A DNA stretch of 55,921 bases. Origin: Kiritimatiellia bacterium. Its GTDB lineage: Bacteria; Verrucomicrobiota; Kiritimatiellia; RFP12; UBA1067. This document shows positions 25,856-34,512 of the stretch, piece by piece. The DNA lies in the NCBI GenBank assembly GCA_017514235.1, contig JAFWKK010000058.1, positions 1-55,921 on the forward strand, given 5' to 3'. How positions within the stretch are numbered: the stretch's first letter is position 1; each line of letters opens with the position of its first letter. Under the pieces are notes generated by a model. It saw only the letters and a program-made list of their open reading frames with translations, ran no database searches and had not been told where the DNA came from. The position numbers and the translations under genes are program-made.

Positions 25856-27283
25856 ATGCCGCCCGCAGCGAACATGGCGACTGACATTCAGGAAGCCGGC
25901 GAAAGAGCGGACTGTCACGGACGGATCGTCCGCAACACGTGGCCTCTTTTCATCCGGATGGCCGTATCGTCCCTTGCCGGACTGCTTGCGGTGCGCGTCG
26001 CCCTTGACGCGTTGGGCGTGACGGGATACGGCGTGTTTGTCGCCGTCAATGCCGTTGTCGCGGCATTCATGACGTTCAACGTCGTCCTGCAGGTGACGGC
26101 GCAGCGGTTCCTGAGCCATGCGATGAGGCATTCGGACGCCGAGCGCCTTTCCGTTGCCTACTCCTCGATTTGCGGAATGGTGCTGTTCCTGGTCGGCCTG
26201 ATCGTACTGGCCGGGGAGCCGGCCGGGTTGTGGCTTGTGCGCGGCAGGCTGTCGCTTCCCGCCGGGTCTGTCCGGACGGCGACATTTGTCTTTCAGGCCT
26301 GCCTGGCGACGGCGGCGATCAACACTCTTCAGCTGCCGTTCGCCGCCCTGATCGTGGCTGGGGAGAGGATGGCCTTCTTCGCAAGTCTTTCCGTCGTTGA
26401 GGCCGTGGTGGCGGTCGGAGCGCCGGCGGCGGCGATGCTGCTGCCGGATGCGGGCCCATGCGTCTATGCTGCAGCCCTTGCCGCCGGAAGCGCCGTCGTC
26501 TTTGCAATACATGTCCTGTACTGCCGCCGTCAATTCCCGTCCGTCCGCTTCCTGCTCCGGTTCCCTGCGAGGAAGTTGTGGGAAGCGGTATGGTTCTTCT
26601 CCTGGAGTACGTTGAGCAGCATGGGGAACCTCCTGAAATACCAGGGCGTGAACCTTCTCGTGAACCTGCATGCCGGCGTGGCGTTCAATTCGTCATGGGA
26701 CGTCGCAATGCGTGCCGGCGGGGTCGTGTTCGTGGGGAGCGGCTGCTTCCAGACTGCATATTCGCCCGTCGTCTACAAGGAGTGGCTGAATCCCGACAAG
26801 GCGCCGTTCGGGCGGCTTGTCGGCAACACGGTGCTCGTTTCGTTCCTCATGTCGGCGATTCCGGGCTGCATTGCGTTCGCGTTCGCGCCCGCGATCCTGG
26901 GGACATGGCTTGGCGCCGAATTGCCCCCGCAGGCCGTTGCCTTTGTCAGGTGTGCCGCGGTCAACATGGTGTTTGACTCAATCTCCGCGCCGTTTACCTC
27001 CGCCATCCTGGCGACAGGGCGCATCGCCCTCTACCAGACGATTGCATTCGCCATGTCGGCGTCGAGCTTCTTCCTGGCGTGGGCGCTCCTGTGCGCCGGC
27101 TGCCACGCCTGGACTGCGATTTGCGCGGTGGCGGCATTCAACGGCATTGCCGCCTTGTATCGCTTCCTTCACGTCCGGTTCGTCATCGGCGTGAAGGTTC
27201 GCTTTGCGCCGATTCCCTCCATCCGCTCATTGAGACGCCGAACCGCTGGCGGAACAGGTGCGACAGGTGGCACGGCGACCTGA
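25856..27283 (+). CDS. polysaccharide flippase-like membrane protein (MATE/PST-like)
   Basis: A 475-residue inner-membrane protein with about 12 predicted membrane segments, starting after RNTWPLFIRMAVSSLAGLL and resembling the Wzx/oligosaccharide flippase or MATE superfamily. It lies 48 bases after the GH2 gene. It may start at 25856 or at the ATG at 25874. The last 33 codons or so (SIRSLRRRTAGGTGATGG...) are low-complexity and overlap, on the opposite strand, the HTH-coding 3' end of the regulator gene (27183-28388), giving a 101-base tail-to-tail overlap. The natural end may have been nearer 27190 before a stop was lost. Substrate unknown. Confidence 0.75.
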   Translation: MPPAANMATDIQEAGERADCHGRIVRNTWPLFIRMAVSSLAGLLAVRVALDALGVTGYGVFVAVNAVVAAFMTFNVVLQVTAQRFLSHAMRHSDAERLSVAYSSICGMVLFLVGLIVLAGEPAGLWLVRGRLSLPAGSVRTATFVFQACLATAAINTLQLPFAALIVAGERMAFFASLSVVEAVVAVGAPAAAMLLPDAGPCVYAAALAAGSAVVFAIHVLYCRRQFPSVRFLLRFPARKLWEAVWFFSWSTLSSMGNLLKYQGVNLLVNLHAGVAFNSSWDVAMRAGGVVFVGSGCFQTAYSPVVYKEWLNPDKAPFGRLVGNTVLVSFLMSAIPGCIAFAFAPAILGTWLGAELPPQAVAFVRCAAVNMVFDSISAPFTSAILATGRIALYQTIAFAMSASSFFLAWALLCAGCHAWTAICAVAAFNGIAALYRFLHVRFVIGVKVRFAPIPSIRSLRRRTAGGTGATGGTAT

Positions 27284-28388
27284 ACCCGCACTGCTTGGCG
27301 ATGGCCGTCATTGGCCGCCGCGTGGATTTCAGAAGCCGCCGCACCTCGTCCATCCTGATCTTCTCGATGGCGGCGCGTATCGTAATTCCCTCGATTTCCT
27401 TGTACCTGAGGTCCGCGAGGTTCCTCGAACATCCGAGGTGGGCGACCACGTCGGTCGTGGTGATGCCCATCGCCATGTTCTGCCGTATGAACTTCTTCGC
27501 CCGCTCGACGAGTGCGGCGCCGGGCATCGTGAGGCGCGTGGATTCGCGCTCCACGATGCGGGAAGGCGCCACGCTCATCGACCTGCCGGGCGGACAGCGC
27601 CGGGCCGACATGAGCCGTTCGAGTTCCGCCGCCGCCTTGAAGCCGATCTCAAAATGGCCGGGCTGTATGCTGGTCAGCGGGGGCGTGCAATGCGTGGTGA
27701 GAAGTTCGTCGTTATCTACGCCAAGCACGGCAACCTGGTGCGGCACGTCCAGCCCGGCCTGTTCCGCCGCCGCCAACACATGCATCGCCCGCCAATCGCT
27801 CGCCGCCATCACGGCCATTGGCTTTGGAATCTTACCGAGCCAGGCGGCCAGTTCTTCGACGTCTTCCTGACTGCCTTGGTCGTGTCTGGCCGTGAACACC
27901 TTCGGGTTTGCAAGTCCGCTGTCCCGCAGGGTTTTGGCGAAACCGTGCAATCGCCCTTCGCTGTAGCCGTGGACGTGGCGTTCTGCGCCGTACAGGCTGT
28001 GGACAAAGCCGAACGAGCGGAAATTGCCCAAGCCGGAAAGATAGTTCGCGCCCATGTCGCCAATTGCGTCGTTGTCGTTCCAGACAAATGCAGTCGGTGC
28101 GCTCCGTGGCCGGAAATGGGGAATGGTCGGGCATGTGAACACGATGGGGCAACAGGAGCGTTTCAGGGCCTCAAATGCGCTGTCGTCGCCGAAGAACGTC
28201 AGCAGAAAGCCGTCCACGCCCTCTTTCTCTGCGGCTTTCACGTTCTCGGCAGTGAAGCCGTCCGGTTGCTGTACCAGCCGAAACCGCCATGGGTGCCCGG
28301 CTTCGACAAAGCTGAAGATGCCGGAGAGGATGTCCCTTCCGGAATGCTTCTCGATTTGCACGGTGCTCCAGACGACATATGGTTTCAT
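27183..28388 (-). CDS. XylR-like regulator (sugar-binding domain + AraC HTH)
   Basis: A 401-residue transcription regulator. Residues about 1-280 form a LacI/periplasmic-binding-protein-like effector domain (MKPYVVWSTVQIEKHSGRDI..., VAVLGVDNDELL, LTSIQPGHFEIG). The linker IVERESTRL leads to an AraC-type double HTH (about 300-390) with CSRNLADLRYKEIEG and IAKQCGFRSPCHLSHLFRQRFGVS. This arrangement is that of E. coli XylR. Its ATG is only 7 bases after a TATAAT, so the mRNA is probably leaderless. It is divergent from the secreted-protein operon at 28515, with a palindrome between, suggesting control of that operon and of itself. Confidence 0.88.
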   Translation of the reverse strand: MKPYVVWSTVQIEKHSGRDILSGIFSFVEAGHPWRFRLVQQPDGFTAENVKAAEKEGVDGFLLTFFGDDSAFEALKRSCCPIVFTCPTIPHFRPRSAPTAFVWNDNDAIGDMGANYLSGLGNFRSFGFVHSLYGAERHVHGYSEGRLHGFAKTLRDSGLANPKVFTARHDQGSQEDVEELAAWLGKIPKPMAVMAASDWRAMHVLAAAEQAGLDVPHQVAVLGVDNDELLTTHCTPPLTSIQPGHFEIGFKAAAELERLMSARRCPPGRSMSVAPSRIVERESTRLTMPGAALVERAKKFIRQNMAMGITTTDVVAHLGCSRNLADLRYKEIEGITIRAAIEKIRMDEVRRLLKSTRRPMTAIAKQCGFRSPCHLSHLFRQRFGVSMSGWRESAQSEPSRR

Positions 28389-28395
28389 GGCGTGA

Positions 28396-28425
28396 ATTAT
28401 AGCAAGGCAATGGTGTGAAAATCAA
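28396..28425 (-). promoter_or_regulatory. promoter of the XylR-like regulator, leaderless
   Basis: On the minus strand TTGATT (28425-28420) and TGCTATAAT (-10 at 28401-28396) are spaced by 18 bases. The ATG at 28388 follows after 7 bases with no room for a ribosome binding site. Confidence 0.7.
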
Positions 28426-28439
28426 CAAGAAATTCTTGT
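28425..28439. promoter_or_regulatory. candidate operator ACAAGAA-A-TTCTTGT
   Basis: A perfect 15-base palindrome touching the regulator's -35 box. A second half-site TTCTTGT lies at 28458-28464 and overlaps the -35 of the divergent gene. This placement fits autoregulation plus control of the operon by the XylR-like protein. Confidence 0.5.
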
Positions 28440-28460
28440 GAAAACAATCAAGCCGGATTC

Positions 28461-28489
28461 TTGTTTGCAAAAAGGGCGTGTGGTATACT
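28461..28489 (+). promoter_or_regulatory. promoter of the small protein/SUMF1/beta-helix operon
   Basis: TTGTTT (28461-28466), 17 bases, TATACT (28484-28489) preceded by TGG. An AAAGGAAAAGGG ribosome binding region precedes the ATG at 28515. Confidence 0.6.
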
Positions 28490-28514
28490 ACATGCCGTCG
28501 AAAGGAAAAGGGAA

Positions 28515-28799
28515 ATGAAAGGAATACTGACAATCGGCGCGATGATTTTTGCGTTCTCTTCCGCAACCCTTGCGGACGAACCGTACCAGTACATCAAGAC
28601 GCCCGGCTACGATCCTGCTATCTATTCCACCAGCAACTGTAGCGCCGTGGCCTCTGCCGCCGCTCCGCTGACGACGGGGACGCAGTCGCTCCCGGCGGAG
28701 CCGTCTTCGCTTGAAGCCCGCTTCCGCACGTGGCTCGAATCCCTTGGCATACGGCTGAAGAGTACGCCGTTCCGCTACTTCGTCATCAAGTTCAACTAA
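28515..28799 (+). CDS. small secreted protein of unknown function
   Basis: A 94-residue protein with signal peptide (MKGILTIGAMIFAFSSATLA) and a mature part of about 74 residues. It ends in an amphipathic RFRTWLESLGIRLKS segment and a hydrophobic YFVIKFN tail. I do not recognise a family. The tail vaguely resembles the ends of two other surface proteins in the window (GLTICIK, GFVIMVF). It is the first gene after the operator region, 24 bases before the SUMF1 gene. The start is set by the ribosome binding site and signal peptide; an earlier in-frame start would destroy the latter. Confidence 0.65.
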   Translation: MKGILTIGAMIFAFSSATLADEPYQYIKTPGYDPAIYSTSNCSAVASAAAPLTTGTQSLPAEPSSLEARFRTWLESLGIRLKSTPFRYFVIKFN

Positions 28800-28823
28800 C
28801 CCACTTCACGAAAGGAAAGCACC

Positions 28824-30170
28824 ATGAACATCAAGGCACTGAATCTCGCTGGGGCGTTCCTCGCCTCCATCTGTACCGCCGCCGCAACGGCCACGCCGCA
28901 GGTCACTTCTGTGACGATGGCGCAGCCAGGCCCCGACCGCCGCGTATTCATCGACTACACCTTCACTGGCGCGGACGCCGTGATAACGCTCGACGTCCAG
29001 ACCAACTCGTCGGGCGGTGCGTGGGCGTCCATCGGCGGAGTCGCCGTATGCAATGCCCAGGGCGACGTGTGGAAAAAGGTGACGAACGACGGCTCAACGC
29101 ATCGCATCACGTGGCGCCCCGACCTTTCATGGCCTGACCACATAATCGCCGACGGCGGCGCGCGCGCAGTCATCACCGCATGGACGCTGGACAACACGCC
29201 CGATTACATGGTAGTCGACATCTCCGCCGCCGCGCAGCCGAACACGCAGAAATACTATCCTGCGGTTGATTTCCTGCCGGGGGCAATTGCAGGGCAGACA
29301 GGCGCAATCACGAACAACATCGACTACCGTACCACAAAACTTGTCATGCGCAAGATCATGGCGAAGGACGTGGAGTGGACGATGGGTTCCACGCCTCAGG
29401 AGAGTCCTCGCGATGCCGCCAAAGAGGCCACGCACACCGTGCAGCTGACGAACAACTACTACATAGGCGTCTTTGAGATGACGCAGACGCAGTGGTCGCT
29501 CATCGATGGCGACTTCCCGTCCTACTTCACGACAGAAAGATCGCTGCGCCCCGTTGAACAGATGTCCTACAACAGAATCAGGATGGCCAACAAAAGCAAT
29601 ACCGCCGCAGCCGGTGCGCCGGATTGGCCCTCGCCGCCGTTCGCGGACTCATTCCTTGGACGCCTGAATGCACGGACAGGGCTTGACTTCGACTTGCCGA
29701 GCGAAGCTCAGTGGGAGTTCGCATGCCGCGCGGGCAACGGTGACGGGAGGTGGGGAGATGGTTCGGATATGCTTAATGTGGCTAACGAAACCAATCTAAG
29801 CCGTCTTGGACGCTACAACAGGAACGGCGGATATCTCAAGCCCGGCACTTGGAGCGACCCCAAAAGCACTTGGGGCGTGACAAACGGTACGGCGGCTTGT
29901 GGCTCGTACTTGCCTAACTCGTGGGGCATCTATGATATGCACGGAAACGTGCGTGAATGGTGTCTGGACTTGGGAAACAATGATATCAGTTCGCTCAGGG
30001 GGGCCACCTACATCGATCCAGGCAGGACGAATGCCGTCTGCCGTGGCGGTACATTCATGGATGATCGCCAGAATTGCCGTCCGGCGTTTCGGGCGAGTAT
30101 TCCAAGAACCAACACCTATTACACCAACGCCAACGGATTTCGGGTTGCTTGCACGGCAGGTCTGCAATAG
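28824..30170 (+). CDS. secreted SUMF1/FGE-fold protein, probably non-catalytic
   Basis: A 448-residue protein with signal peptide (MNIKALNLAGAFLASICTAAATA). Residues about 25-150 form a beta-sandwich-like N-terminal domain. The SUMF1 (formylglycine-generating-enzyme, C-type-lectin-like) domain runs from about 175 to the end: VEWTMGSTP, YYIGVFEMTQTQW, DLPSEAQWEFACRAG, GNVREWCLD and CRGGTFMDDRQNCRPAFR. In true FGE two cysteines five residues apart bind copper; here the first position is D413 and only C418 remains. No sulfatase gene is nearby. A structural or ligand-binding role in the cell envelope is more likely than sulfatase activation. Confidence 0.85.
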   Translation: MNIKALNLAGAFLASICTAAATATPQVTSVTMAQPGPDRRVFIDYTFTGADAVITLDVQTNSSGGAWASIGGVAVCNAQGDVWKKVTNDGSTHRITWRPDLSWPDHIIADGGARAVITAWTLDNTPDYMVVDISAAAQPNTQKYYPAVDFLPGAIAGQTGAITNNIDYRTTKLVMRKIMAKDVEWTMGSTPQESPRDAAKEATHTVQLTNNYYIGVFEMTQTQWSLIDGDFPSYFTTERSLRPVEQMSYNRIRMANKSNTAAAGAPDWPSPPFADSFLGRLNARTGLDFDLPSEAQWEFACRAGNGDGRWGDGSDMLNVANETNLSRLGRYNRNGGYLKPGTWSDPKSTWGVTNGTAACGSYLPNSWGIYDMHGNVREWCLDLGNNDISSLRGATYIDPGRTNAVCRGGTFMDDRQNCRPAFRASIPRTNTYYTNANGFRVACTAGLQ

Positions 30171-30184
30171 GAAGGTTGTCTGGA

Positions 30185-31396
30185 ATGAACGGTCCAGAGG
30201 TGACAATAATAGGGCTGCTGGCGCTTTGTGCGTCGGCAGCCTTTGCGACCCCCGTAAAGATTTCCGAGCGGTTTGGTTTCGATCCTGCCAACTCCACGCG
30301 CTTCATCCAGCAGGCGTTGGATTCTGGCCTGCCTGAAATCGTGCTGGACGACAAGGGGATGCCTTGGATCACGGAGCCGCTTAAGGGGCGTTCCAACCAA
30401 ACGCTCTATTTCGAGGATGGCGTGACTTTGCTTGCCTTGAAGGGGGCATACCTCAGTACGGGTCACCAAGTGCTAAACTACAACTGCGTGTCGAACATTG
30501 CCGTTGTGGGGCTTGGTCGTAGAGGTGGCACGATACGGATGCACAAGTCGGACTATCTGAAATGGCCTTACAAGCCATCCGAGTGGCGGCACGCGATAAT
30601 GGTGTGGGGCGTGTCCGGTTTTCGCATTGAGAACATGACGCTGGCGGAATCCGGAGGCGACGGAATCGAGCTGTATGGACCTTGTCGGGACGGTGTGATA
30701 CGGCGCGTGACATGCGACTCGAACAGCCGTCAGGGGCTTAGCGTGTGCAGCGCGCGCAATCTTCTGATCGAAGATTGCGCGTTCGTCAACACCAAAGGCA
30801 CGCCGCCAGAGGCGGGCGTGGACTTCGAGCCGGACAGGGGCGACCATGCGCTTTTTGACGTAGTGATGCGCAACTGCCGTGCGGAAGGCAACGCCGGCAA
30901 CGGCATAGAAGTCTATTCCGGAGGCGTAGATGCGCGCATAGAGCCGTTCTCGCTTACGGTCGAGAACTGCGTCTGCGCACGAAACTTCAACGCCGTGCGC
31001 GTAGGCGGCGGGCTTGGACGGCCTAAGGCGACAACCTGGCCGCAGGGATATGTCACGTTCACGAACTGCACGTTCCTGGGATCGCGCGACTATGCCGTAA
31101 GGATCGACGAGAAACCGAAGGAGGCGTACGCGCTCAATTTCATTGGTTGCACAGCTTGCGGGAACGGCGGCGGGGTGGAAGGGACGGAGGTGCTGTTCCG
31201 CAGCTCCGCCGTCCCGGGATGGAAGCCCGGCGGCATAACGTTCCGCGATTTCACGGTTCTGCGTGACGGCAAGCCGCGTCCGTGGGCGAAATGGGTGACA
31301 ACTCAAAATCACGAGCCGAAGGATCTTCCCGATGTCAAGGGGAACGTCCGCATGGTTGCCGCCGACGGCAAGTCCCCAGCCGCCGTCGAGCTTTAG
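30185..31396 (+). CDS. secreted right-handed beta-helix protein
   Basis: A 403-residue protein with signal peptide (MNGPEVTIIGLLALCASAAFA). The body is a pectate-lyase-like parallel beta-helix: repeated short strands such as GFRIENMTLAESGGDGIELYG, VIRRVTCDSN, NLLIEDCAFVN and VTFTNCTFLGS. Family members act on polysaccharides as lyases, hydrolases or epimerases, but I cannot assign catalytic residues. The start is the ATG at 30185, with AGGAAGG overlapping the preceding stop. It shares the operon with the SUMF1 gene (14-base gap). Polysaccharide lyase or GH28-type activity is possible but unproven. Confidence 0.78.
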   Translation: MNGPEVTIIGLLALCASAAFATPVKISERFGFDPANSTRFIQQALDSGLPEIVLDDKGMPWITEPLKGRSNQTLYFEDGVTLLALKGAYLSTGHQVLNYNCVSNIAVVGLGRRGGTIRMHKSDYLKWPYKPSEWRHAIMVWGVSGFRIENMTLAESGGDGIELYGPCRDGVIRRVTCDSNSRQGLSVCSARNLLIEDCAFVNTKGTPPEAGVDFEPDRGDHALFDVVMRNCRAEGNAGNGIEVYSGGVDARIEPFSLTVENCVCARNFNAVRVGGGLGRPKATTWPQGYVTFTNCTFLGSRDYAVRIDEKPKEAYALNFIGCTACGNGGGVEGTEVLFRSSAVPGWKPGGITFRDFTVLRDGKPRPWAKWVTTQNHEPKDLPDVKGNVRMVAADGKSPAAVEL

Positions 31397-31457
31397 GCGG
31401 GAAGCGGACTCTACGGCCCTTTCCATCGCGGCGGTGTCATCGTGCGCGTCGCATTTA

Positions 31458-31466
31458 TGATATAAT
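31458..31466 (+). promoter_or_regulatory. extended -10 upstream of the CBM/TIM-barrel gene
   Basis: TGATATAAT at 31458-31466, within a TTATGATATAAT identical to the one at 18045-18056. The leader to the ATG at 31538 would be about 65 bases. No clear ribosome binding site is seen before that ATG. Confidence 0.5.
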
Positions 31467-31537
31467 TAGCCGTGTCCGCCAGGGTGCGGCCGTTCGTCGC
31501 GCCCGTGGCATGATCACTTCAACCTGGCAACGGCATT

Positions 31538-33445
31538 ATGAATGACACTGTGAGAAGCAAAGCGTTCCTGGGACTGGGTGCGGCGGCCCTCGCGCTCGCT
31601 GCGGCTTGCTCGGCGGCAGAGCCGCTTCCGAAGAACGCGGGGTTCGAGACGCCCGGCGCAAAAGGCGCCGGCGCGGCGGAATGGACCCTCTATGGAAACG
31701 GGATGTGGAGCGTCCGGCGCGGCGAAGGCCGGAACGGCACCAGCGCTCTCATCTGCGCCGACGTCGGCAAGGGCGGCTGGACGACTCAATGGGTCGATGT
31801 CGAGCCGGGGCGCCCCTACCGCGTCGAGGGTTGGGTGCGCACGGAGGACGTCGAGGGAAGCGGCGTCTGCATCGACTTCTCTTGGTATGACGCCTACGGC
31901 ACCCGTCTCGGAACGTCCGCGACGCAGCCGCGCGTGACCGGCACTGCGGCCTGGACAAAGGTTTCGCTCGAGGCGTTCGTGCCGCCGGCGGCGGCGAAGC
32001 GGTGCCTCGTCGGCACGCCCGTGACGGGCAACACGAAGGGCAGGGCCTGGTTCGACGACCTGCGCATCGTGCCGCTCGAGCTGCCCCCGATAGGCCAGTT
32101 CATCTCCGACGCCTACCGCAACCGCTCCGCGGTCGGCCCGGTGACGTTCCATGTCGGGCTGGGCGCTGCCAGGGACGAAATCGCCGCGAAGGGGCTTCAT
32201 GGCCGGTTCGCCGTTCCGTCGGTCGCCGGCGGCACGCGCCATGTGGACGCGGTGCCGGACAAGGCCGCCCCGCGCGACGTCTCCGCCACCGTCGACGCGG
32301 CTTCGCTGCCGCTCGGCGGAAACGAGGTCGTGTTCGAGCTCCTGGACGGCAAGGGCAGGTCCGTCGCCACGAAGTCGCTCGCGTTCACGCGCACCGAGAA
32401 GCCCGAAACTAAGGGCGTCCGCATCGACCGCCGCGGCATCGCGCGCATCGACGGAAAGCCCTTCTTCCCCCTCGGGATGTTCATGTGGAAGGCCGCTCCG
32501 GACAAGATCGACCACTTCGCGAAGGGGCCGTTCAACTGCTGCATGCCGTATTCGCCGCCGACGAAAGCCGAAATGGACTACGCCAACGCGAAGGGCCTCA
32601 AGGTGATATACGACATTCACGCATGCTACGTCGGCCTTCAATGGGCGACGGACCGCGGAATCACAAACGATGCGAGCGAGGTCGAATTCGTCTCGCGTCG
32701 CGTCAGGGAGTTCAGGGACCACCCGGCGCTGCTCGCCTGGTACATCAACGACGAGCTTGGGCTGGACTGGATCAAGCGCCTCGCGGCGCACCGCGACCTG
32801 TGCGAGCGGCTCGATCCCGACCACCCGACGTGGGTCGCGCATTACATGGTGGAGGACATCCGCGGGCACCTCCCGGGGTTCGACGTGATAGGGTCCGACC
32901 CGTACCCGATCTGCCAGACCGGCGACCCGCCGATATCGCAGGTGATGGAGCATACGCGCATCACGCGCAAGGGCGTGTTCGGCGCGAGGGCGATGTGGCA
33001 GATCCCGCAGGCCTTCGACTGGGGCGGTTACCGCGTGAAGGACAAGGACAAGACGCGGCCGCCGACGTTCGAGGAGATGCGCAACATGGCGTGGCAGTTT
33101 GTCGCGGAGGGGGCGAACGGGCTGATCTTCTACTCATACAGCTCGTGGGAGAAGATGAAGTGGCGCACTCCGCCGGAAGAGATGTGGAAGCGCGTCTGCC
33201 GCGTCGGCGAGGAAGTGAAGGAGAGGATTCCGATATTCCTCTCCGACGAGGCCGCGCCGTCCGTCGTGCTCCTCACCGGAGACGCCTCGGTGCGCGCGTG
33301 GCGCAAGGGCGGCGACGTGTGGCTTCTCGCGGTCAACCCCACCTACGGGCCGAAGGTGGTGGAGTTCGCGCTCGAGGGCGCAGCGCGGAACCGCTCCGTG
33401 TCGCTGGAGCCGCTGGGCGTCTGGTTCGGGAAGATCAAGGACTGA
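31538..33445 (+). CDS. secreted CBM + TIM-barrel glycosidase-like protein
   Basis: A 635-residue protein. The N-terminus (KAFLGLGAAALALAAACSAAEP) is a signal peptide with a possible lipobox cysteine. Residues about 30-190 resemble a CBM4/9-type carbohydrate-binding module (NAGFETPG, VEPGRPYRVEGWVRTED, GRAWFDDLRIVPL). An immunoglobulin-like linker is followed by a GH-A-like barrel (about 290-560) with PFFPLGMFMW and WYINDELG; E406 in the latter sits where the acid/base is expected. No clear second carboxylate is visible, so activity is uncertain. A short all-beta C-terminal domain ends the protein. The metallophosphatase gene follows after 14 bases. Confidence 0.7.
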   Translation: MNDTVRSKAFLGLGAAALALAAACSAAEPLPKNAGFETPGAKGAGAAEWTLYGNGMWSVRRGEGRNGTSALICADVGKGGWTTQWVDVEPGRPYRVEGWVRTEDVEGSGVCIDFSWYDAYGTRLGTSATQPRVTGTAAWTKVSLEAFVPPAAAKRCLVGTPVTGNTKGRAWFDDLRIVPLELPPIGQFISDAYRNRSAVGPVTFHVGLGAARDEIAAKGLHGRFAVPSVAGGTRHVDAVPDKAAPRDVSATVDAASLPLGGNEVVFELLDGKGRSVATKSLAFTRTEKPETKGVRIDRRGIARIDGKPFFPLGMFMWKAAPDKIDHFAKGPFNCCMPYSPPTKAEMDYANAKGLKVIYDIHACYVGLQWATDRGITNDASEVEFVSRRVREFRDHPALLAWYINDELGLDWIKRLAAHRDLCERLDPDHPTWVAHYMVEDIRGHLPGFDVIGSDPYPICQTGDPPISQVMEHTRITRKGVFGARAMWQIPQAFDWGGYRVKDKDKTRPPTFEEMRNMAWQFVAEGANGLIFYSYSSWEKMKWRTPPEEMWKRVCRVGEEVKERIPIFLSDEAAPSVVLLTGDASVRAWRKGGDVWLLAVNPTYGPKVVEFALEGAARNRSVSLEPLGVWFGKIKD

Positions 33446-33459
33446 AAGCGAGGCGTGAA

Positions 33460-34377
33460 ATGACCGAATGCATGGCAACGGCGTCAAGGCGCGAATTCCT
33501 CAGGGGCGCGCTTGCGGCGGGCGGAATCGTGGCGACGTCGCGTCTGCCGCTCCACGCGCGCGGGAACTTCGAGCAGCTTTCGCTAGCCTACGCGCACATC
33601 AAGGCCGGGGCGACCAAGCCGTTCTCCGTGCTGCACATCTCCGACACGCACCTGACGTTCGCGAACCCCGACGAGCCCGAGAGCGTGCAGAAGTACCGCC
33701 GCATCCGCACCGACCTGTTCGGAGGGCGGCAGTTCGAGGCGCTCAAGGACTCCGTGCGCTGGGCGAAAATCAACGCCGACTATCTCATCCACACCGGCGA
33801 CCTCATGGACTTCGTGTCGGAGGGCAACCTTGTCGCCGTCAGGGAGGCGTTCGGGCCTGGCGCGGGGAACGTGTTCGGCTCGATAGGCAACCACGAGTAC
33901 TGGCATCCCGTGGAGCCCAAGCCGACGCGCGAGGCGTGCTTCGCGAAGTGCGCCAAGGCGTATCCCTACAACCTCCACTTCGGCTCGCAGGTGATCAACG
34001 GCGTCAACTTCGTCTCCATCGACGACGCGAACGACGACGTCGCCGACGACCATGCGGAGCTTTTCGCCAGGGAGGTGAAGAAGGGCCTTCCGATCATACT
34101 GCTCATGCATGTGCCGTTTTACACGCCGCGCATCCTCGAGGCCACGCGGAAGTACTGGGCGTGGAACAAGAAGTTCCGCGCCGAGCCGCCGAAGCCGATC
34201 GCCCTCGGCAGGCGCGGGCAGGAGTTCGCCAAGTACCTCAGGTCGGAGCCGCTCCTCAAGGGCATCCTCGCCGGACACGAGCACTTCGCCATGGAGGAGC
34301 GCTTCTCGCCGACGGCGGTGCAGCATCTGGTTGCCGGCAACTTCGCCTTCGCCGGCCGCGAAGTCCTTTTCACATGA
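33460..34377 (+). CDS. Tat-exported metallophosphatase
   Basis: A 305-residue calcineurin-like phosphoesterase. A Tat signal begins at SRREFLRGALAAGGIVA. The five metal-binding blocks are intact and in order: HISDTHL, IHTGDLMD, GNHEYW, MHVPFY and AGHEHF. The start may be 33460 or the ATG at 33472, which places the twin arginines at residues 5-6. It is probably co-transcribed with the barrel protein upstream (14-base gap). In such loci phosphoesterases could strip phosphate from glycan or nucleotide substrates outside the cytoplasm; the substrate is unknown. The same reading frame is open far upstream inside the previous gene, but that part is a shadow. Confidence 0.85.
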   Translation: MTECMATASRREFLRGALAAGGIVATSRLPLHARGNFEQLSLAYAHIKAGATKPFSVLHISDTHLTFANPDEPESVQKYRRIRTDLFGGRQFEALKDSVRWAKINADYLIHTGDLMDFVSEGNLVAVREAFGPGAGNVFGSIGNHEYWHPVEPKPTREACFAKCAKAYPYNLHFGSQVINGVNFVSIDDANDDVADDHAELFAREVKKGLPIILLMHVPFYTPRILEATRKYWAWNKKFRAEPPKPIALGRRGQEFAKYLRSEPLLKGILAGHEHFAMEERFSPTAVQHLVAGNFAFAGREVLFT

Positions 34378-34453
34378 GGGAAGGAACCGTGCGCGACGTG
34401 AAACATGCGGCCTTGCCGTTGCTTTTCGCCGCGCGTTCCGCCCGCCTCTTAAG

Positions 34454-34482
34454 TTGCAACGGCCGTGAGTTTGTGGTATAGT
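34454..34482 (+). promoter_or_regulatory. promoter of the HAD/antiporter/AraD operon
   Basis: TTGCAA (34454-34459), 17 bases, TATAGT (34477-34482) with TGG in front. The leader of about 24 bases ends in AGGAGA six bases before the ATG at 34513. Confidence 0.7.
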
Positions 34483-34512
34483 GTTGCGGATTGTTGAGCC
34501 AGGAGAATCACG

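Noticed and set aside
27258-28418. 386-codon plus-strand frame opposite the XylR-like regulator
   Set aside because: The minus strand encodes a complete regulator with domain motifs; the plus frame has none.
29300-30170. Diversity-generating retroelement target (SUMF1/C-type lectin fold)
   Set aside because: No reverse transcriptase, template repeat or adenine-biased variable repeat is seen in the window.
32485-34377. 630-codon frame ending in the metallophosphatase
   Set aside because: The first half reads the barrel gene out of frame; the Tat signal at 33460 marks the real start.
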